From positions 868,001 to 932,000 of the forward strand of contig CAWGAF010000001.1 of assembly GCA_963820495.1 (NCBI GenBank): DNA of 64,000 nucleotides. Direction: 5' to 3'. Of the stretch, positions 19,307-27,764 are shown piece by piece (the stretch's first letter is position 1; each line of letters opens with the position of its first letter). Under the pieces are notes generated by a model. The model ran no database searches and was not told the DNA's origin. It saw only the letters and a program-made list of their open reading frames with translations. Origin of the DNA: JBBIPA01 sp963820495. Its GTDB lineage: Bacteria; Chloroflexota; Dehalococcoidia; GIF9; UBA5629. The translations under genes and the position numbers were made by a program.

Positions 19307-19718
19307 TCAGGCAGTACAGGATCGCAGCTTATGCACGTGGGTCATACTTCCAGTCAAAGACTAGCCTGAAATATTCTCTATAACTCATGCAATTCTTTAG
19401 ACAGCTAATGACACCAACCCTTTTGTCCATCATTGAGACTATAACAACTTATTTTGCGACAGACTTGGGTATTACTTATTCGCATATATTGTACCACTAC
19501 TACAGTAGGTGAAATAACGGTTCTAGATATGGTAACTTCTGGTGGGCCATTATGGACAGCTCCCGAACTCGTTTTTTGAGAAAAAGTATCCAACTCCGAC
19601 TCTGTAGCATTTGTCAGTTTCATATTCAAAACATAAGGTTCTGTTGTATCTGCCTGTTTTCGTGTGGCTGTGCACCACTGAATATTGTCCATATCTACCC
19701 TATGCGCATGACGTTACT
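19307..19718. other. Intergenic, no convincing gene
   Basis: A minus-strand frame (19405-19692, 95 codons) has no ribosome-binding site, no domain and odd composition, so I do not call it. No RNA or repeat is seen until the inverted repeat at 19719. Confidence 0.4.
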
Positions 19719-19741
19719 TAGGGCCGTGCAAAACCTTATGT
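19719..19741 (+). repeat. Left terminal inverted repeat
   Basis: Pairs with 20239-20261, with 22 of 23 positions complementary. Beyond the 23 bp the match continues weakly for three more bases. Confidence 0.75.
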
Positions 19742-19744
19742 AAA

Positions 19745-20254
19745 CTAGCGCAGCTCCCTAGAAGCTACCACAAACTTCCAATTATCTACAAGTCGCACAA
19801 CAACCAATAGCAACTTGAACCCAAGTGACTTTGCCTCAAGACGCTGCTCGGTGTCTGGGAATTTACGGCTATCATATCTATACCTCTCACTACGAGTTGT
19901 TTTTACCTCAACCAAGCAAGGCCCACCGCTTCTTGAATATAAGCCCACTAAGTCCCAGGCCCGTGCTTGTCTTTTCCCGCTACGGAATTCATTAAGGTAA
20001 TTTTGTTGCTCTGGGGTCATGCACTCACGGAATAAATCTGTTTGGACTACCCGCCAAAAGTCCCAAGTTGTGATTCCCTGCCTCCACAAGTGCTTCCAAC
20101 CTACCACTTCCCCAACCCGAGCCAGTAGGTCGCTATCCTTAGTGTTCCAAAGGTCTATTATCTTCTCCTCCCCCCATTGTGGCTTTATGTTTCGTCTCAC
20201 TGTTTCGTCCTCAAGCGGCGGGTATATCCTTGAACTTAACATAAGGTTTTGCAT
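19745..20254 (-). CDS. PD-(D/E)XK nuclease-like protein
   Basis: 169 aa. The segment RAWDLVGLYSRSG followed by GPCLVEVKTTR gives D101, then E116-x-K118, on a predicted beta-hairpin, the core pattern of the PD-(D/E)XK nuclease fold (restriction enzymes, resolvases, DUF3883-like domains). The N-terminal half is rich in Trp and charged residues and could bind DNA. It is entirely contained between two inverted repeats, with its ATG inside the right one, suggesting it is the cargo or the enzyme of a small mobile unit. Function is inferred from motif spacing only. Confidence 0.6.
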   Translation of the reverse strand: MQNLMLSSRIYPPLEDETVRRNIKPQWGEEKIIDLWNTKDSDLLARVGEVVGWKHLWRQGITTWDFWRVVQTDLFRECMTPEQQNYLNEFRSGKRQARAWDLVGLYSRSGGPCLVEVKTTRSERYRYDSRKFPDTEQRLEAKSLGFKLLLVVVRLVDNWKFVVASRELR

Positions 20255-20261
20255 GGCCCTA
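20239..20261 (-). repeat. Right terminal inverted repeat
   Basis: Complementary to 19719-19741. Its last three bases also form the stop codon of the 20259-20810 minus-strand gene, so the unit appears to have landed in that stop codon. Confidence 0.75.
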
Positions 20262-20810
20262 TACTGGTTCTATCCATGAGAGATAACCTTTAATACTATC
20301 ATATTGAAAGTCTTTAATTTTTTCTGTGATTTTACCGTCCGCACAAATCTGCATCCTGACTGTATATGTGCCATTTTTTAATTCAATACCTGACTTGTTA
20401 TCTTCATCAATGACCCAAGCTTTCATACCAGTACCATCAGCAATGTGTATTTTTGCGGATAATACTGAAGCTGGCAATATGATATGCCTTTCCCATTTTT
20501 GTAAATCATTACCAAATTGAATCAATCGTACGCCCCTATCGCCATAAATTAGTCCAACGAATTCATCTCCAGTGGTCTTATCTGAAATAATTATATTTAC
20601 CGATAAATCCTGTATAATATTTCTCTCTACAGCCAAACATTTTAACATCTTGCCACTCGGTATGTTCTGTACTTGACAATCCAGATAATATTCCTTGCCA
20701 ATGTAAGATATCTTTAGCTTAGGTTTACCCCCTATCATTTGAAGAGGAGAGAGTAAAGCCACTACTGCCACCGCCAGTGCCACGGTAACAACGATAAGTG
20801 CCGAATCCAT
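20259..20810 (-). CDS. Membrane-anchored hypothetical protein
   Basis: 183 aa. One hydrophobic segment at residues about 4-24 (ALIVVTVALAVAVVALLS) is followed by a soluble, beta-rich domain. No family recognised. The stop codon TAG overlaps the terminal inverted repeat of the neighbouring unit; removing that unit with one TA retained would restore TAA at the same place, so the protein is probably full length. A gene-proximal insertion without loss of function is inferred. Confidence 0.6.
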   Translation of the reverse strand: MDSALIVVTVALAVAVVALLSPLQMIGGKPKLKISYIGKEYYLDCQVQNIPSGKMLKCLAVERNIIQDLSVNIIISDKTTGDEFVGLIYGDRGVRLIQFGNDLQKWERHIILPASVLSAKIHIADGTGMKAWVIDEDNKSGIELKNGTYTVRMQICADGKITEKIKDFQYDSIKGYLSWIEPV

Positions 20811-20881
20811 AGCGATATTCTAGCACAGCGTGGGTATGGTAAGTAGGCAGATTCAACAGAACCAAACATAATTCACACCGC

Positions 20882-21781
20882 TTAATTCTCCGTAAATATC
20901 CGACAGTCTACCTCCTTCTTTAATCTTTGTAATGGTGGCTTCATACCTAAGCTCATATGTGGACGATGATAATGATAGCGCTTCAGGAAAGATTCTACCA
21001 TTTCTATGCACTCAGGCAATTGTTTAGCACGATATTTTGACCAGCCCAGGCACTCTTTTCTTACCGTTCTGTTGAAACTCTCAATATAAGATTGTTCATT
21101 TTTACGATATGGCCTAGCTACCCTGTGACGATCACAGAAAGAATGTACATGCATGAGGAAGTCTGCCTTAAACTCTGGACCGCCATCAGTCTGAATAAGA
21201 TGCACATGCTGCCCAAATCTCCTCTTCATACTCTTAACTAGAAATCTGGAACCGTACCTGGCAGTGAGCTCCGGAGCTAATAGAATATCTGCCTCTCTGG
21301 TAAAAATGTCTATCGCAGTGAATGCATAAATGTCCCCGAAATCAATTGTATCCATCTGAATTACTTCTCTGGGCATTGATGCTTTTGGTATCAGTCCTCT
21401 CTCTTTATTTTTCTTCCATTTGGATCGAATCACATATTTCTCCGCTAATATCTCATATATCTTGGGAACCGAGAGGTGGATACCACGTTCAAGCTCTATA
21501 TAATATTGAATCTTCTGACCACAGCAATAGTATTCGCGTTCCCTTATTTCCCAGACTAATTTCTTTACTATTGGGTCTACTTGCCTTCTTTTCCTCTCAC
21601 CTTTCTTGGCTTGCTCGTAGTTATCCAGGAATGAGAGAAGTCCATGTTCTTTGATGTTCTGTATCCAGATATGTATGGTCTCGCGATTTTTATCCAGCCT
21701 TTTAGCAATGTGTACCTTAGGAATTCCTTGTTCATATAACTCCCAGCAAAGTGTTATTAATGTCCTGTTTTGCATGTCCAT
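20882..21781 (-). CDS. DDE transposase with rve integrase core (IS481/IS3-like)
   Basis: 299 aa. The N-terminal helix-turn-helix (GIPKVHIAKRLDKNRETIHIWI) is followed by an rve catalytic core with D144 (IQMDTIDFGD), D199 (IQTDGGPEF) and E234 (SYIESFNRTVRKE), giving D-x54-D-x34-E. The C-terminal YHYHRPHMSLGMKPP is typical of IS3/IS481 relatives. One frame encodes the whole protein, with no programmed frameshift, which favours the IS481-type layout. The catalytic residues are intact, so it may be active. It is flanked by imperfect inverted repeats. Confidence 0.85.
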   Translation of the reverse strand: MDMQNRTLITLCWELYEQGIPKVHIAKRLDKNRETIHIWIQNIKEHGLLSFLDNYEQAKKGERKRRQVDPIVKKLVWEIREREYYCCGQKIQYYIELERGIHLSVPKIYEILAEKYVIRSKWKKNKERGLIPKASMPREVIQMDTIDFGDIYAFTAIDIFTREADILLAPELTARYGSRFLVKSMKRRFGQHVHLIQTDGGPEFKADFLMHVHSFCDRHRVARPYRKNEQSYIESFNRTVRKECLGWSKYRAKQLPECIEMVESFLKRYHYHRPHMSLGMKPPLQRLKKEVDCRIFTEN

Positions 21782-21814
21782 GATTTTACATGGACTGTCG
21801 GATTTCTACGGAAA
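20887..21814. mobile_element. Insertion sequence with imperfect terminal inverted repeats
   Basis: Imperfect 22-bp inverted repeats at 20887-20908 and 21793-21814 share ATCCGACAGTC and TCCGTA blocks and flank the transposase gene, whose C-terminal codons run into the left repeat. I cannot see a clean target-site duplication, so the exact ends are uncertain by a few bases. Confidence 0.65.
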
Positions 21815-21902
21815 CATTGCGCACACTTGACAACACTTCAAATTTGTGGTAAGAAATATCTTGTAAATAAGATAAATCTTACTAATAAGATGTAAATAAG
21901 GA

Positions 21903-22169
21903 ATGGATATGGATGCACCAGAAGGTAAAAAGTTCTATGGCTCAGTAACGGTAAGTGAACGGGGGCAGATAGTCATACCAATAGACGCCAGGAAAGATTT
22001 TGACATTAAAACCGGTGATAGATTACTGGTATTCGGAGACCTGGAAAGGGGACTTGGGATTGCCACGCTCGACATCATGCAAAGAACTATGGAAGGTACC
22101 ATAGACCTATTCCGTGAAATAGGGCCAACAATGAAACATAAAGAGGACAAAGAATCTGAAACAAAGTGA
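21903..22169 (+). CDS. SpoVT/AbrB-type transcriptional regulator
   Basis: 88 aa. Residues 13-58 (GSVTVSERGQIVIPIDARKD, then D-I-K-T-G-D-x-L-L-V) match the swapped-hairpin AbrB DNA-binding fold. Such proteins are transition-state regulators or antitoxins. No toxin gene adjoins it; an ABC exporter operon follows 134 nt downstream, so it may control that operon. The upstream region carries AAGAT-AA-ATCTT (about 21870-21882) and a second AAGAT, plausible binding sites. Confidence 0.8.
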   Translation: MDMDAPEGKKFYGSVTVSERGQIVIPIDARKDFDIKTGDRLLVFGDLERGLGIATLDIMQRTMEGTIDLFREIGPTMKHKEDKESETK

Positions 22170-22302
22170 AGGGCACAACGCCATAAGGTTTATTAAGTAC
22201 CATCGCTGTTTGTGAGCATGTCGTCAAGAGATATAAGGAAGAAGTCGCTGTCAACTATTTCAGCTTCAGTAACTAATATCAAGAGGAATATGAGGATAAT
22301 AG

Positions 22303-23229
22303 ATGGATTCGGCAATAAGTCTTGAGAACGTTAAGAAGGCTCTGGGAAGCCGGGAGGTCCTAAAGGGAATAAGCTTTACCGTGGAGAGGGGAGATATCTT
22401 CGGCTATCTCGGTCCTAATGGGGCTGGCAAGACTACCACCATCAGAATACTTCTCGGTTTGCTACAAGCTAGTTCGGGCAAGGCATATATTCTGGGGCAG
22501 GATATTAACCTAAGTGAAACTCGAAAGAGGGTAGGTTTTCTCCTTGACCTTGACGGCCTCTACGATAATATGACTGCCGAAGAAAATCTGGAGTATTACT
22601 GCCGAATCTACGGGATATCTAAAGCCAGAGAAAGGATTGATAAACTTCTGAACTCGGTGGGACTGGGTGACAGGGCTAAGGATAGGGCAGGCACCTATTC
22701 CAAGGGGATGAGGCAGAGGCTGGCTTTAGCTAGAGCCATGGTACATGACCCGGATGTTCTGGTTCTAGATGAGCCCACGGCTGGAGTTGACCCGTCAGGG
22801 CAGATAGAGGTGAGGCAAATCATGCTCGATATGGCGCACAAAGAAAACAAAACTGTTTTCCTGAGTTCCCACAATCTGGATGAGGTGCAGCGGATCTGTA
22901 ATCGTATTGCCCTGATAGACAGAGGTGAGATAAAGCTATATGGTGAACTGGATAGTTTGCGGCGGGGGATGGGTGGGGACATGGTGGTGATTGAGACGGC
23001 TCAGGATATTCCAGAGTCATTGCTGGCTGAACTGAAAAATTTACCCCGTCTAGGATTGCAGGAAAAGAAAGAAAGGAGCCTTATTTTCTCACCCCAGGAG
23101 GGAACGGAGGTCTCTGACATTATAAGCCTTCTCGCTGGGCGTGGAGTAAAAATTGAGCAAGCAACCAGGAAAGAAGCCTCTCTGGAAGAAATGTACTCCG
23201 CCATTTTAAAAGAGGCCGAGCCATCATGA
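22303..23229 (+). CDS. ABC transporter ATP-binding protein
   Basis: 308 aa. Walker A is GPNGAGKTT (37-45), the signature is YSKGMRQRL, Walker B is VLVLDEPTAG and the switch His is in LSSHNLDEV. A C-terminal extension of about 90 residues is typical of CcmA/drug-exporter-type ATPases. It overlaps the next gene by 4 nt (ATGA), so the three genes 22303-24724 form an operon for an ABC-2-type exporter. The substrate is unknown. Confidence 0.92.
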   Translation: MDSAISLENVKKALGSREVLKGISFTVERGDIFGYLGPNGAGKTTTIRILLGLLQASSGKAYILGQDINLSETRKRVGFLLDLDGLYDNMTAEENLEYYCRIYGISKARERIDKLLNSVGLGDRAKDRAGTYSKGMRQRLALARAMVHDPDVLVLDEPTAGVDPSGQIEVRQIMLDMAHKENKTVFLSSHNLDEVQRICNRIALIDRGEIKLYGELDSLRRGMGGDMVVIETAQDIPESLLAELKNLPRLGLQEKKERSLIFSPQEGTEVSDIISLLAGRGVKIEQATRKEASLEEMYSAILKEAEPS

Positions 23230-23972
23230 GAGACGTGGCCCCGATAATCACCACCAGCATAAGGAACAACCTTCGATTAAAGGCTGCAACCATCACCTTT
23301 ATCTGTATAGTACTAATATGTGTTATAGGCATATCCCTCGTTTTCTGCCTCCTCTTTATAGCTCCAGCGATGGAGGCAGAATTACCAGATAAGTCTGAAC
23401 TGGAACTCTATCTCAGCTTGATCATGTATACTACCAGCCTTATTGCGTTGGGAGTAAATCTAAATGCCTTCGCCTTCCAGTCTATGACCAGAGAGAAGTC
23501 CCGAGGGATCATTGAATCGCTCCTAGCCACTCCGCTCAAAGTGAAAGATATTTGGATAGCAAAGAGCCTGGCCGTTTTTCTGCCGGGTCTAGTAGTGGGA
23601 GAGGTTTTTACCTTCGTTGCGCTGATTGCTATTAACTATATTTATTTCGTTCCCAAAATAGGCTTTCTGATTACTCCCTGGATAATCATAAACAGCTTCG
23701 TTGCTGTTCCCCTTATTTATCTTTGCCTAAGCCTCCTGGTTCACCTTATCGGGCTGGCTGGCAGACCTGCTACTGGCAATGTTATCGTCCAGGTCTTTCT
23801 ACCCGTCATTATCACATTAATGATTAACCTTGTGGTCCGTAATATTCTGGATGCCGCTTCATGGCCTTTCGGCTTAACCAACCTCGGTATAGCGGCCGCA
23901 GTCGGCATCGTTGTAATCTCTCTCCGGCCTCGTCTTACCAGAGAGAGGATAGTCTTATCGCTCAGGAGCTAA
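23226..23972 (+). CDS. ABC-2 type permease (first of two)
   Basis: 248 aa with about six hydrophobic helices. It contains the ABC-2 signature region RGIIESLLATPLKVKDIW followed by a helix (SLAVFLPG). It overlaps the ATPase gene by 4 nt. It shares this motif with the following permease, suggesting a gene duplication that now forms a heterodimeric channel. Many ABC-2 exporters move drugs, lipids or polysaccharides; the substrate cannot be told. Confidence 0.85.
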   Translation: MRDVAPIITTSIRNNLRLKAATITFICIVLICVIGISLVFCLLFIAPAMEAELPDKSELELYLSLIMYTTSLIALGVNLNAFAFQSMTREKSRGIIESLLATPLKVKDIWIAKSLAVFLPGLVVGEVFTFVALIAINYIYFVPKIGFLITPWIIINSFVAVPLIYLCLSLLVHLIGLAGRPATGNVIVQVFLPVIITLMINLVVRNILDAASWPFGLTNLGIAAAVGIVVISLRPRLTRERIVLSLRS

Positions 23973-23974
23973 CT

Positions 23975-24724
23975 TTGAGAAGAATGAGCATCGTTCTGCG
24001 GAGAGATTTCCAAGAGCTTCGACGAACCAATGCCTTTCGGATACTGATCCTTACATCTGCTGTAATCACCATTGGCATAGCCGTGGGCACAAGCATTGCT
24101 TTAAGCAAGATAGAGTGGCTAGGGGTAGAGGCAGCCAAACCCATGCTGGAATTGATTATGGGACTCGTTATTTACTTTTTACCCTTTTCTGTTCTTATTT
24201 CCTTCATCTGGGCTTTTGCTAGCCTGCCCATAACTATAGAGAAAGTTAACGGAAACATTGAGTCCCTCCTCGCTACCCCACTAAGTCCTAAGGCAATCTG
24301 GATGGGTAAAGGCCTGGCTATCTTCCTGCCAGGGTTTGTCATATCTATTGTCTCCACCTTGGTAGTTTTGCTGGCAGTTAACTTTGCTGCCATTATCCCA
24401 GCGACAGGGGATTTTTTTCTGCCGGCGCCAGTGCTGCTCACTAGCTTACTCTTTAATCCACTATTGTTCTTCGGGCTGCTATCGTTCATTGTCCTTTTCT
24501 CCCTAGCCAACAACCCTGACATAGCAATAATGCCCTCCTTCCTGCTAGGTTTTGGTTTGATGATAGGGATACCGGTGGGGATAGCTATAGGAGCCATCGA
24601 CCTGGCCTCCTGGTCTTTTGCCCTATGGTATCTAGCCGGGACTATCGTTGTTTGGGCAGTCGTCGGTTACCTTTCCCGCCTCCTTACCAAAGAGCAGATC
24701 GTGCTATCGAGCAAAGGGGGTTAA
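23975..24724 (+). CDS. ABC-2 type permease (second of two)
   Basis: 249 aa from a TTG at 23975, chosen because AGGAG lies 7 nt upstream; the ATG at 23984 would be too distant. The frame is open far upstream (23861), but that part overlaps the previous gene and is not membrane-like. Six hydrophobic helices and the paralogous motif GNIESLLATPLSPKAIW with GLAIFLPG follow. It starts 2 nt after the first permease's stop and so is translationally linked. Confidence 0.85.
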   Translation: MRRMSIVLRRDFQELRRTNAFRILILTSAVITIGIAVGTSIALSKIEWLGVEAAKPMLELIMGLVIYFLPFSVLISFIWAFASLPITIEKVNGNIESLLATPLSPKAIWMGKGLAIFLPGFVISIVSTLVVLLAVNFAAIIPATGDFFLPAPVLLTSLLFNPLLFFGLLSFIVLFSLANNPDIAIMPSFLLGFGLMIGIPVGIAIGAIDLASWSFALWYLAGTIVVWAVVGYLSRLLTKEQIVLSSKGG

Positions 24725-24926
24725 ATTTGGTTCATCACGAGCAAACCGCCTAAATACTTTGCAGTCGGTAAAATCAAGGACAGCAGCAAAGTGCAGAAAT
24801 CGAAACCTCGACTTCATACTACTTAAAATGTTGGAATAAATAGGAAACAGCCATGAATAGAGTTCAGGCTGCGCTCTCGTTACAGATTTAATGTTTTGTG
24901 TGTTGCCAGTTGCTCAAATAACTTGG

Positions 24927-25721
24927 CTATTCAGGCAAGTAGAGACCACTGGCCATTAAGTGGAACAGGTAAATTAACTTGCAGTTTATCTCGATATCTT
25001 CCCAAACTCGGCTGGAATACTCATTTATCACGAAAGGTTTCACCATCCTGTTATCAAAAATTGCCTGCGGGAATACCTCTCGGAGTTTTTGGACAATGGT
25101 ACCAAAATTAGTGATAGACGTTGCAGCTAGCTGTACTCCTAAAAACGAATAATCCATATGATGTTGAAGCATCTCTATACTAGGATCCAGTGAGTTCCGA
25201 CCATAGAGCCTGGTGAAATACTCAATCTGACTGGATTGTGCTATGGTTTTCTCTTCAACTTTGCGACGGATTGGGATGCCGCCCGTGAGCAACGTCCCGG
25301 CCAGATTAAGCTTAGTCTTGGTCTTTATAGTCTCCACCTCCACAGTACTTTGTATCCTCCCTTCGAGAATCAGGAAGACATTACTCTCCCCTATCCTTTT
25401 CTCGCGACCAGCTCTGTCTCGGAATAGAATCTCTTTCTCTCTGAATTCCAGGGTTTGTACCTTAAAGTTTTGCGGGGGCTGGTGTAGTTCAGAATCTCTA
25501 TACGCAATTGCAACAAGGCCCAGGTCCCGCAGTTTCTTCGTTACGGATTCTGCTGTTTCTACGCTGCTATAGTGAGCAATTATTTTCGGAATCTCACCAG
25601 CTAGAAGAAGACGTGTATCATAAGGACTTTTATTGATAACAGTCGCCACACTGTTTACGAGATTGGCATCAAGGTTAGCGGGAGGAGCTACGGCAATATG
25701 TATTACCTCGTAATCAGCCAT
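24927..25721 (-). CDS. Hypothetical protein, 264 aa
   Basis: No family recognised with confidence. The N-terminal 80 residues alternate strands and helices (IHIAVAPPANLDANLVNSVA, then VTKKLRDLGLVAIAYRDSE) like a small ferredoxin-like fold. The centre has a beta-rich part (EILFRDRAGREKRIGESNVF) and the C-terminus is helical. No signal peptide or membrane span is obvious. It stands alone between the exporter operon and degraded sequence. Confidence 0.65.
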   Translation of the reverse strand: MADYEVIHIAVAPPANLDANLVNSVATVINKSPYDTRLLLAGEIPKIIAHYSSVETAESVTKKLRDLGLVAIAYRDSELHQPPQNFKVQTLEFREKEILFRDRAGREKRIGESNVFLILEGRIQSTVEVETIKTKTKLNLAGTLLTGGIPIRRKVEEKTIAQSSQIEYFTRLYGRNSLDPSIEMLQHHMDYSFLGVQLAATSITNFGTIVQKLREVFPQAIFDNRMVKPFVINEYSSRVWEDIEINCKLIYLFHLMASGLYLPE

Positions 25722-26123
25722 GAATATATCCCATCCAAGTTAGTAACTTCTCTCAACAATACAATTCTATTATAGCCTTTTCCAGTTAACAAAACATCGT
25801 AAAGTTCAATTATAAAGCATGATTGTGCGTTCTTTATGGCCACATTTGCGATGGCAGTTGTTCAGGTCAAAGCAGAAAAGCCTAATGAGAAATGTCTCTT
25901 AATAAGTTACGGGCTGTCCTAGTTTAAGGTAGTATTTATTTTATCCTCTTCAAATCACTGGAGCAGTATTTCACTATGCCAGCTTAAGTCCATTGCCGAC
26001 ATTGCGTCGATGATGAGGATAACGCTCGTTCGTACGGCGGAAGCTAGGTATACATTAAGGGAAGAATGGTTCCTTCACTGTATTACACCCGTTGGGCACA
26101 CTTGACGACCGCTTGTTAGATCA
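25722..26123. other. Intergenic, no gene seen
   Basis: About 400 nt without a coding frame. The motif GCACACTTGAC at about 26096-26106 recurs near the right end of the insertion sequence (about 21820-21830) and may be a trace of a second copy. Confidence 0.3.
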
Positions 26124-26318
26124 TCACCTGATCATTCTCCTAATGTCCCCTGGTAGTTCGCCCTTTGTTGTCGGTGTTGTTGCCGTTTTGACCTGCTGAA
26201 TAAGCACCTGTTCTCCTTCACTAAGACCTCTGGTAACTTCTGTAAACTGGCCATCACTGGAGCCTACCATTATTGGACGGCGCTCAAGAGTTCCGTGCTT
26301 CATCACCTGCACCGAGGT
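26124..26318 (-). pseudogene. Remnant of an efflux membrane-fusion protein (RND/MacA adaptor)
   Basis: The ~65 codons read VQVMKHGTLERRPIMVGSSD then VTRGLSEGEQVLIQ, the usual last beta-domain of HlyD/MacA/RND adaptors ([IV]x-V-G-x-x-[DN]-G-x-x-x-[EQ][VI]-x-x-G-L-x-x-G-[DE]-x-[VI]). The N-terminal lipoyl and hairpin domains are absent upstream and no pump gene adjoins. It is a 5'-deleted gene. Confidence 0.7.
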
Positions 26319-26369
26319 GTGCTTAAACCAAGTCAAAATAAACGGAGAGAAGAATAAAATATTTGGCTA

Positions 26370-27200
26370 CTAGTGAAGCCCCTGCCACGGTAAACTGGCT
26401 GCCATGAATTGCCAGGCCTTCTTTGGCCAATCCTCTAGGTTTTCGGAAATAGGCTTATAATAAAAAAGTACTGAGAAATAGTCTGCGATCCAATTCCAAT
26501 ATTGAGTCACGACGCCCAGTCTTTTCAAGCGGCGGGCAGAGGTAAGAACAAATAGCCAGGGGATAATTTTCCCTTTGCCTTTGTCCTTCAGGCGCAGCGA
26601 CAGTTCGTAATCTTCCCCATAGAACTTAATACTAGTGTCAAATCCTCCCACTTCTAGAAGCACTGATCGACGCACAGCGAAATTAGATCCCCATAAGGCA
26701 CTACCCTTGTTAAAGGCTTTACGGAAAAGATCATCCATAAAAATGCTGATGAAGTTGCCGATATATGAAAAAATTTTCACAATTCTGCCAGCATCGGAGA
26801 AAGCATAAGGCCCACTTATAACTATCGTCTCTGGTTCTCGTAGAAAGCATGACACAATAGTAGATAGCCAGTACCTAGGAGCTTGTGTGTCACCATCGAT
26901 AAACGCGACTATAGCGCCCTTTGCTATTTCTAGACCTTTTTGCCGAGCGCAGGCTGGACTTCTCTTATTTTCATACATAACATGGGCACCCATGCCAAGG
27001 GCTACATTCGCAGTATTGTCTGTGCTGGCATTATCAACCACGATAATCTCGTAGTTTCCAGCATAATCCTGTTTTGTAATAGATTCCAAGCAAACAGGCA
27101 AATATTTTTCCTCATTATGAGCGGGTATTATTATTGATATGTGGGGCAATTTTCTAACAGTAGCACTTACGCCAACTATGTCACCAAAGCCTGTCTTCAT
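26370..27200 (-). CDS. Family 2 glycosyltransferase
   Basis: 276 aa. GT-A fold motifs are SIIIPAHNEEKYLPVCLESI near residue 22, EIIVVDNASTDNT near 51, the metal-binding FIDGDTQAP near 99 and GEDYELSLRL near 195. It transfers a sugar from a nucleotide-sugar to a lipid, glycan or protein acceptor. A moderately hydrophobic stretch lies near residue 140, but there is no clear membrane anchor. It stands alone, so the acceptor pathway is unknown. Confidence 0.85.
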   Translation of the reverse strand: MKTGFGDIVGVSATVRKLPHISIIIPAHNEEKYLPVCLESITKQDYAGNYEIIVVDNASTDNTANVALGMGAHVMYENKRSPACARQKGLEIAKGAIVAFIDGDTQAPRYWLSTIVSCFLREPETIVISGPYAFSDAGRIVKIFSYIGNFISIFMDDLFRKAFNKGSALWGSNFAVRRSVLLEVGGFDTSIKFYGEDYELSLRLKDKGKGKIIPWLFVLTSARRLKRLGVVTQYWNWIADYFSVLFYYKPISENLEDWPKKAWQFMAASLPWQGLH

Positions 27201-27764
27201 GAGTTTTCCACCCCAGTTTATTACCTAATTCAGGCACAGACCTGGATGATTATACTACTCCATTCTATCCGTTTCTAGTAGTGCTTAGTATTTGGCTCGA
27301 CCACAACTTTTGTTCTTCATTTTGCCCAACTATCCATCGAGAAGTGCAATCACGCTAAACGATGTCTTGTGCAATTTGGTACTAGCCCTGATAACACTTC
27401 GTACCATAACCCTAAGGTCATTGGTTCAAATCCGCGCCCGTTAGCCAATCCTGTAGAAAAATATCCTGGAGTGGATGAGAAAATGGTATTGCTACCTGTG
27501 ATCCGTCCCCCAGGCTTATAGGCTGGGTTGACTACTCTCTAAGTCCAGCCTAAAATGAAAGTAGAAGTGAGCCAGATTAACTATCTGGGTAAAGTACTAA
27601 TGTGGTGTTTGCTATAAGTGAGTCTTTGCGGTAAGTTAGACATCTCAATTAGGCAGTTCCTAATCCCGGTGATAAGAAGACCTGTAGATCTTCTTGTTCC
27701 CAGCGGTCAAATCTGGCCCCAGTGTTTTCTTGCTCTCTATTGTGCTGGTAAAGGAGGCTTCTAG
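27201..27764. other. Intergenic with a tRNA-like 3' fragment
   Basis: About 560 nt without a coding frame. A T-arm-like GGTTCAAATCC occurs at 27423-27433, followed by GCGCCCGTTAGCCA, but no complete cloverleaf can be built. It is best read as a decayed tRNA end or chance. A good ribosome-binding site lies at the 3' end (27751-27757). Confidence 0.35.

Larger units (their letters stand above)
19719..20261. mobile_element. Inverted-repeat-bounded unit carrying one nuclease-like gene
   Basis: A 23-bp sequence at 19719-19741 (starting TAGGGCCGTGCAAAACC) recurs inverted at 20239-20261 with a single mismatch. The outermost dinucleotide on both sides is TA, as expected for an element that inserts at and duplicates TA. 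The single gene inside fills nearly the whole interval: its start codon lies within the right repeat and its stop is 4 nt from the left repeat. No transposase is recognised, so it would be non-autonomous or use an unknown mechanism. Confidence 0.65.

Noticed and set aside
19405..19692. 95-codon minus-strand frame
   Set aside because: No ribosome-binding site, domain or coherent composition; it lies in an intergenic stretch.
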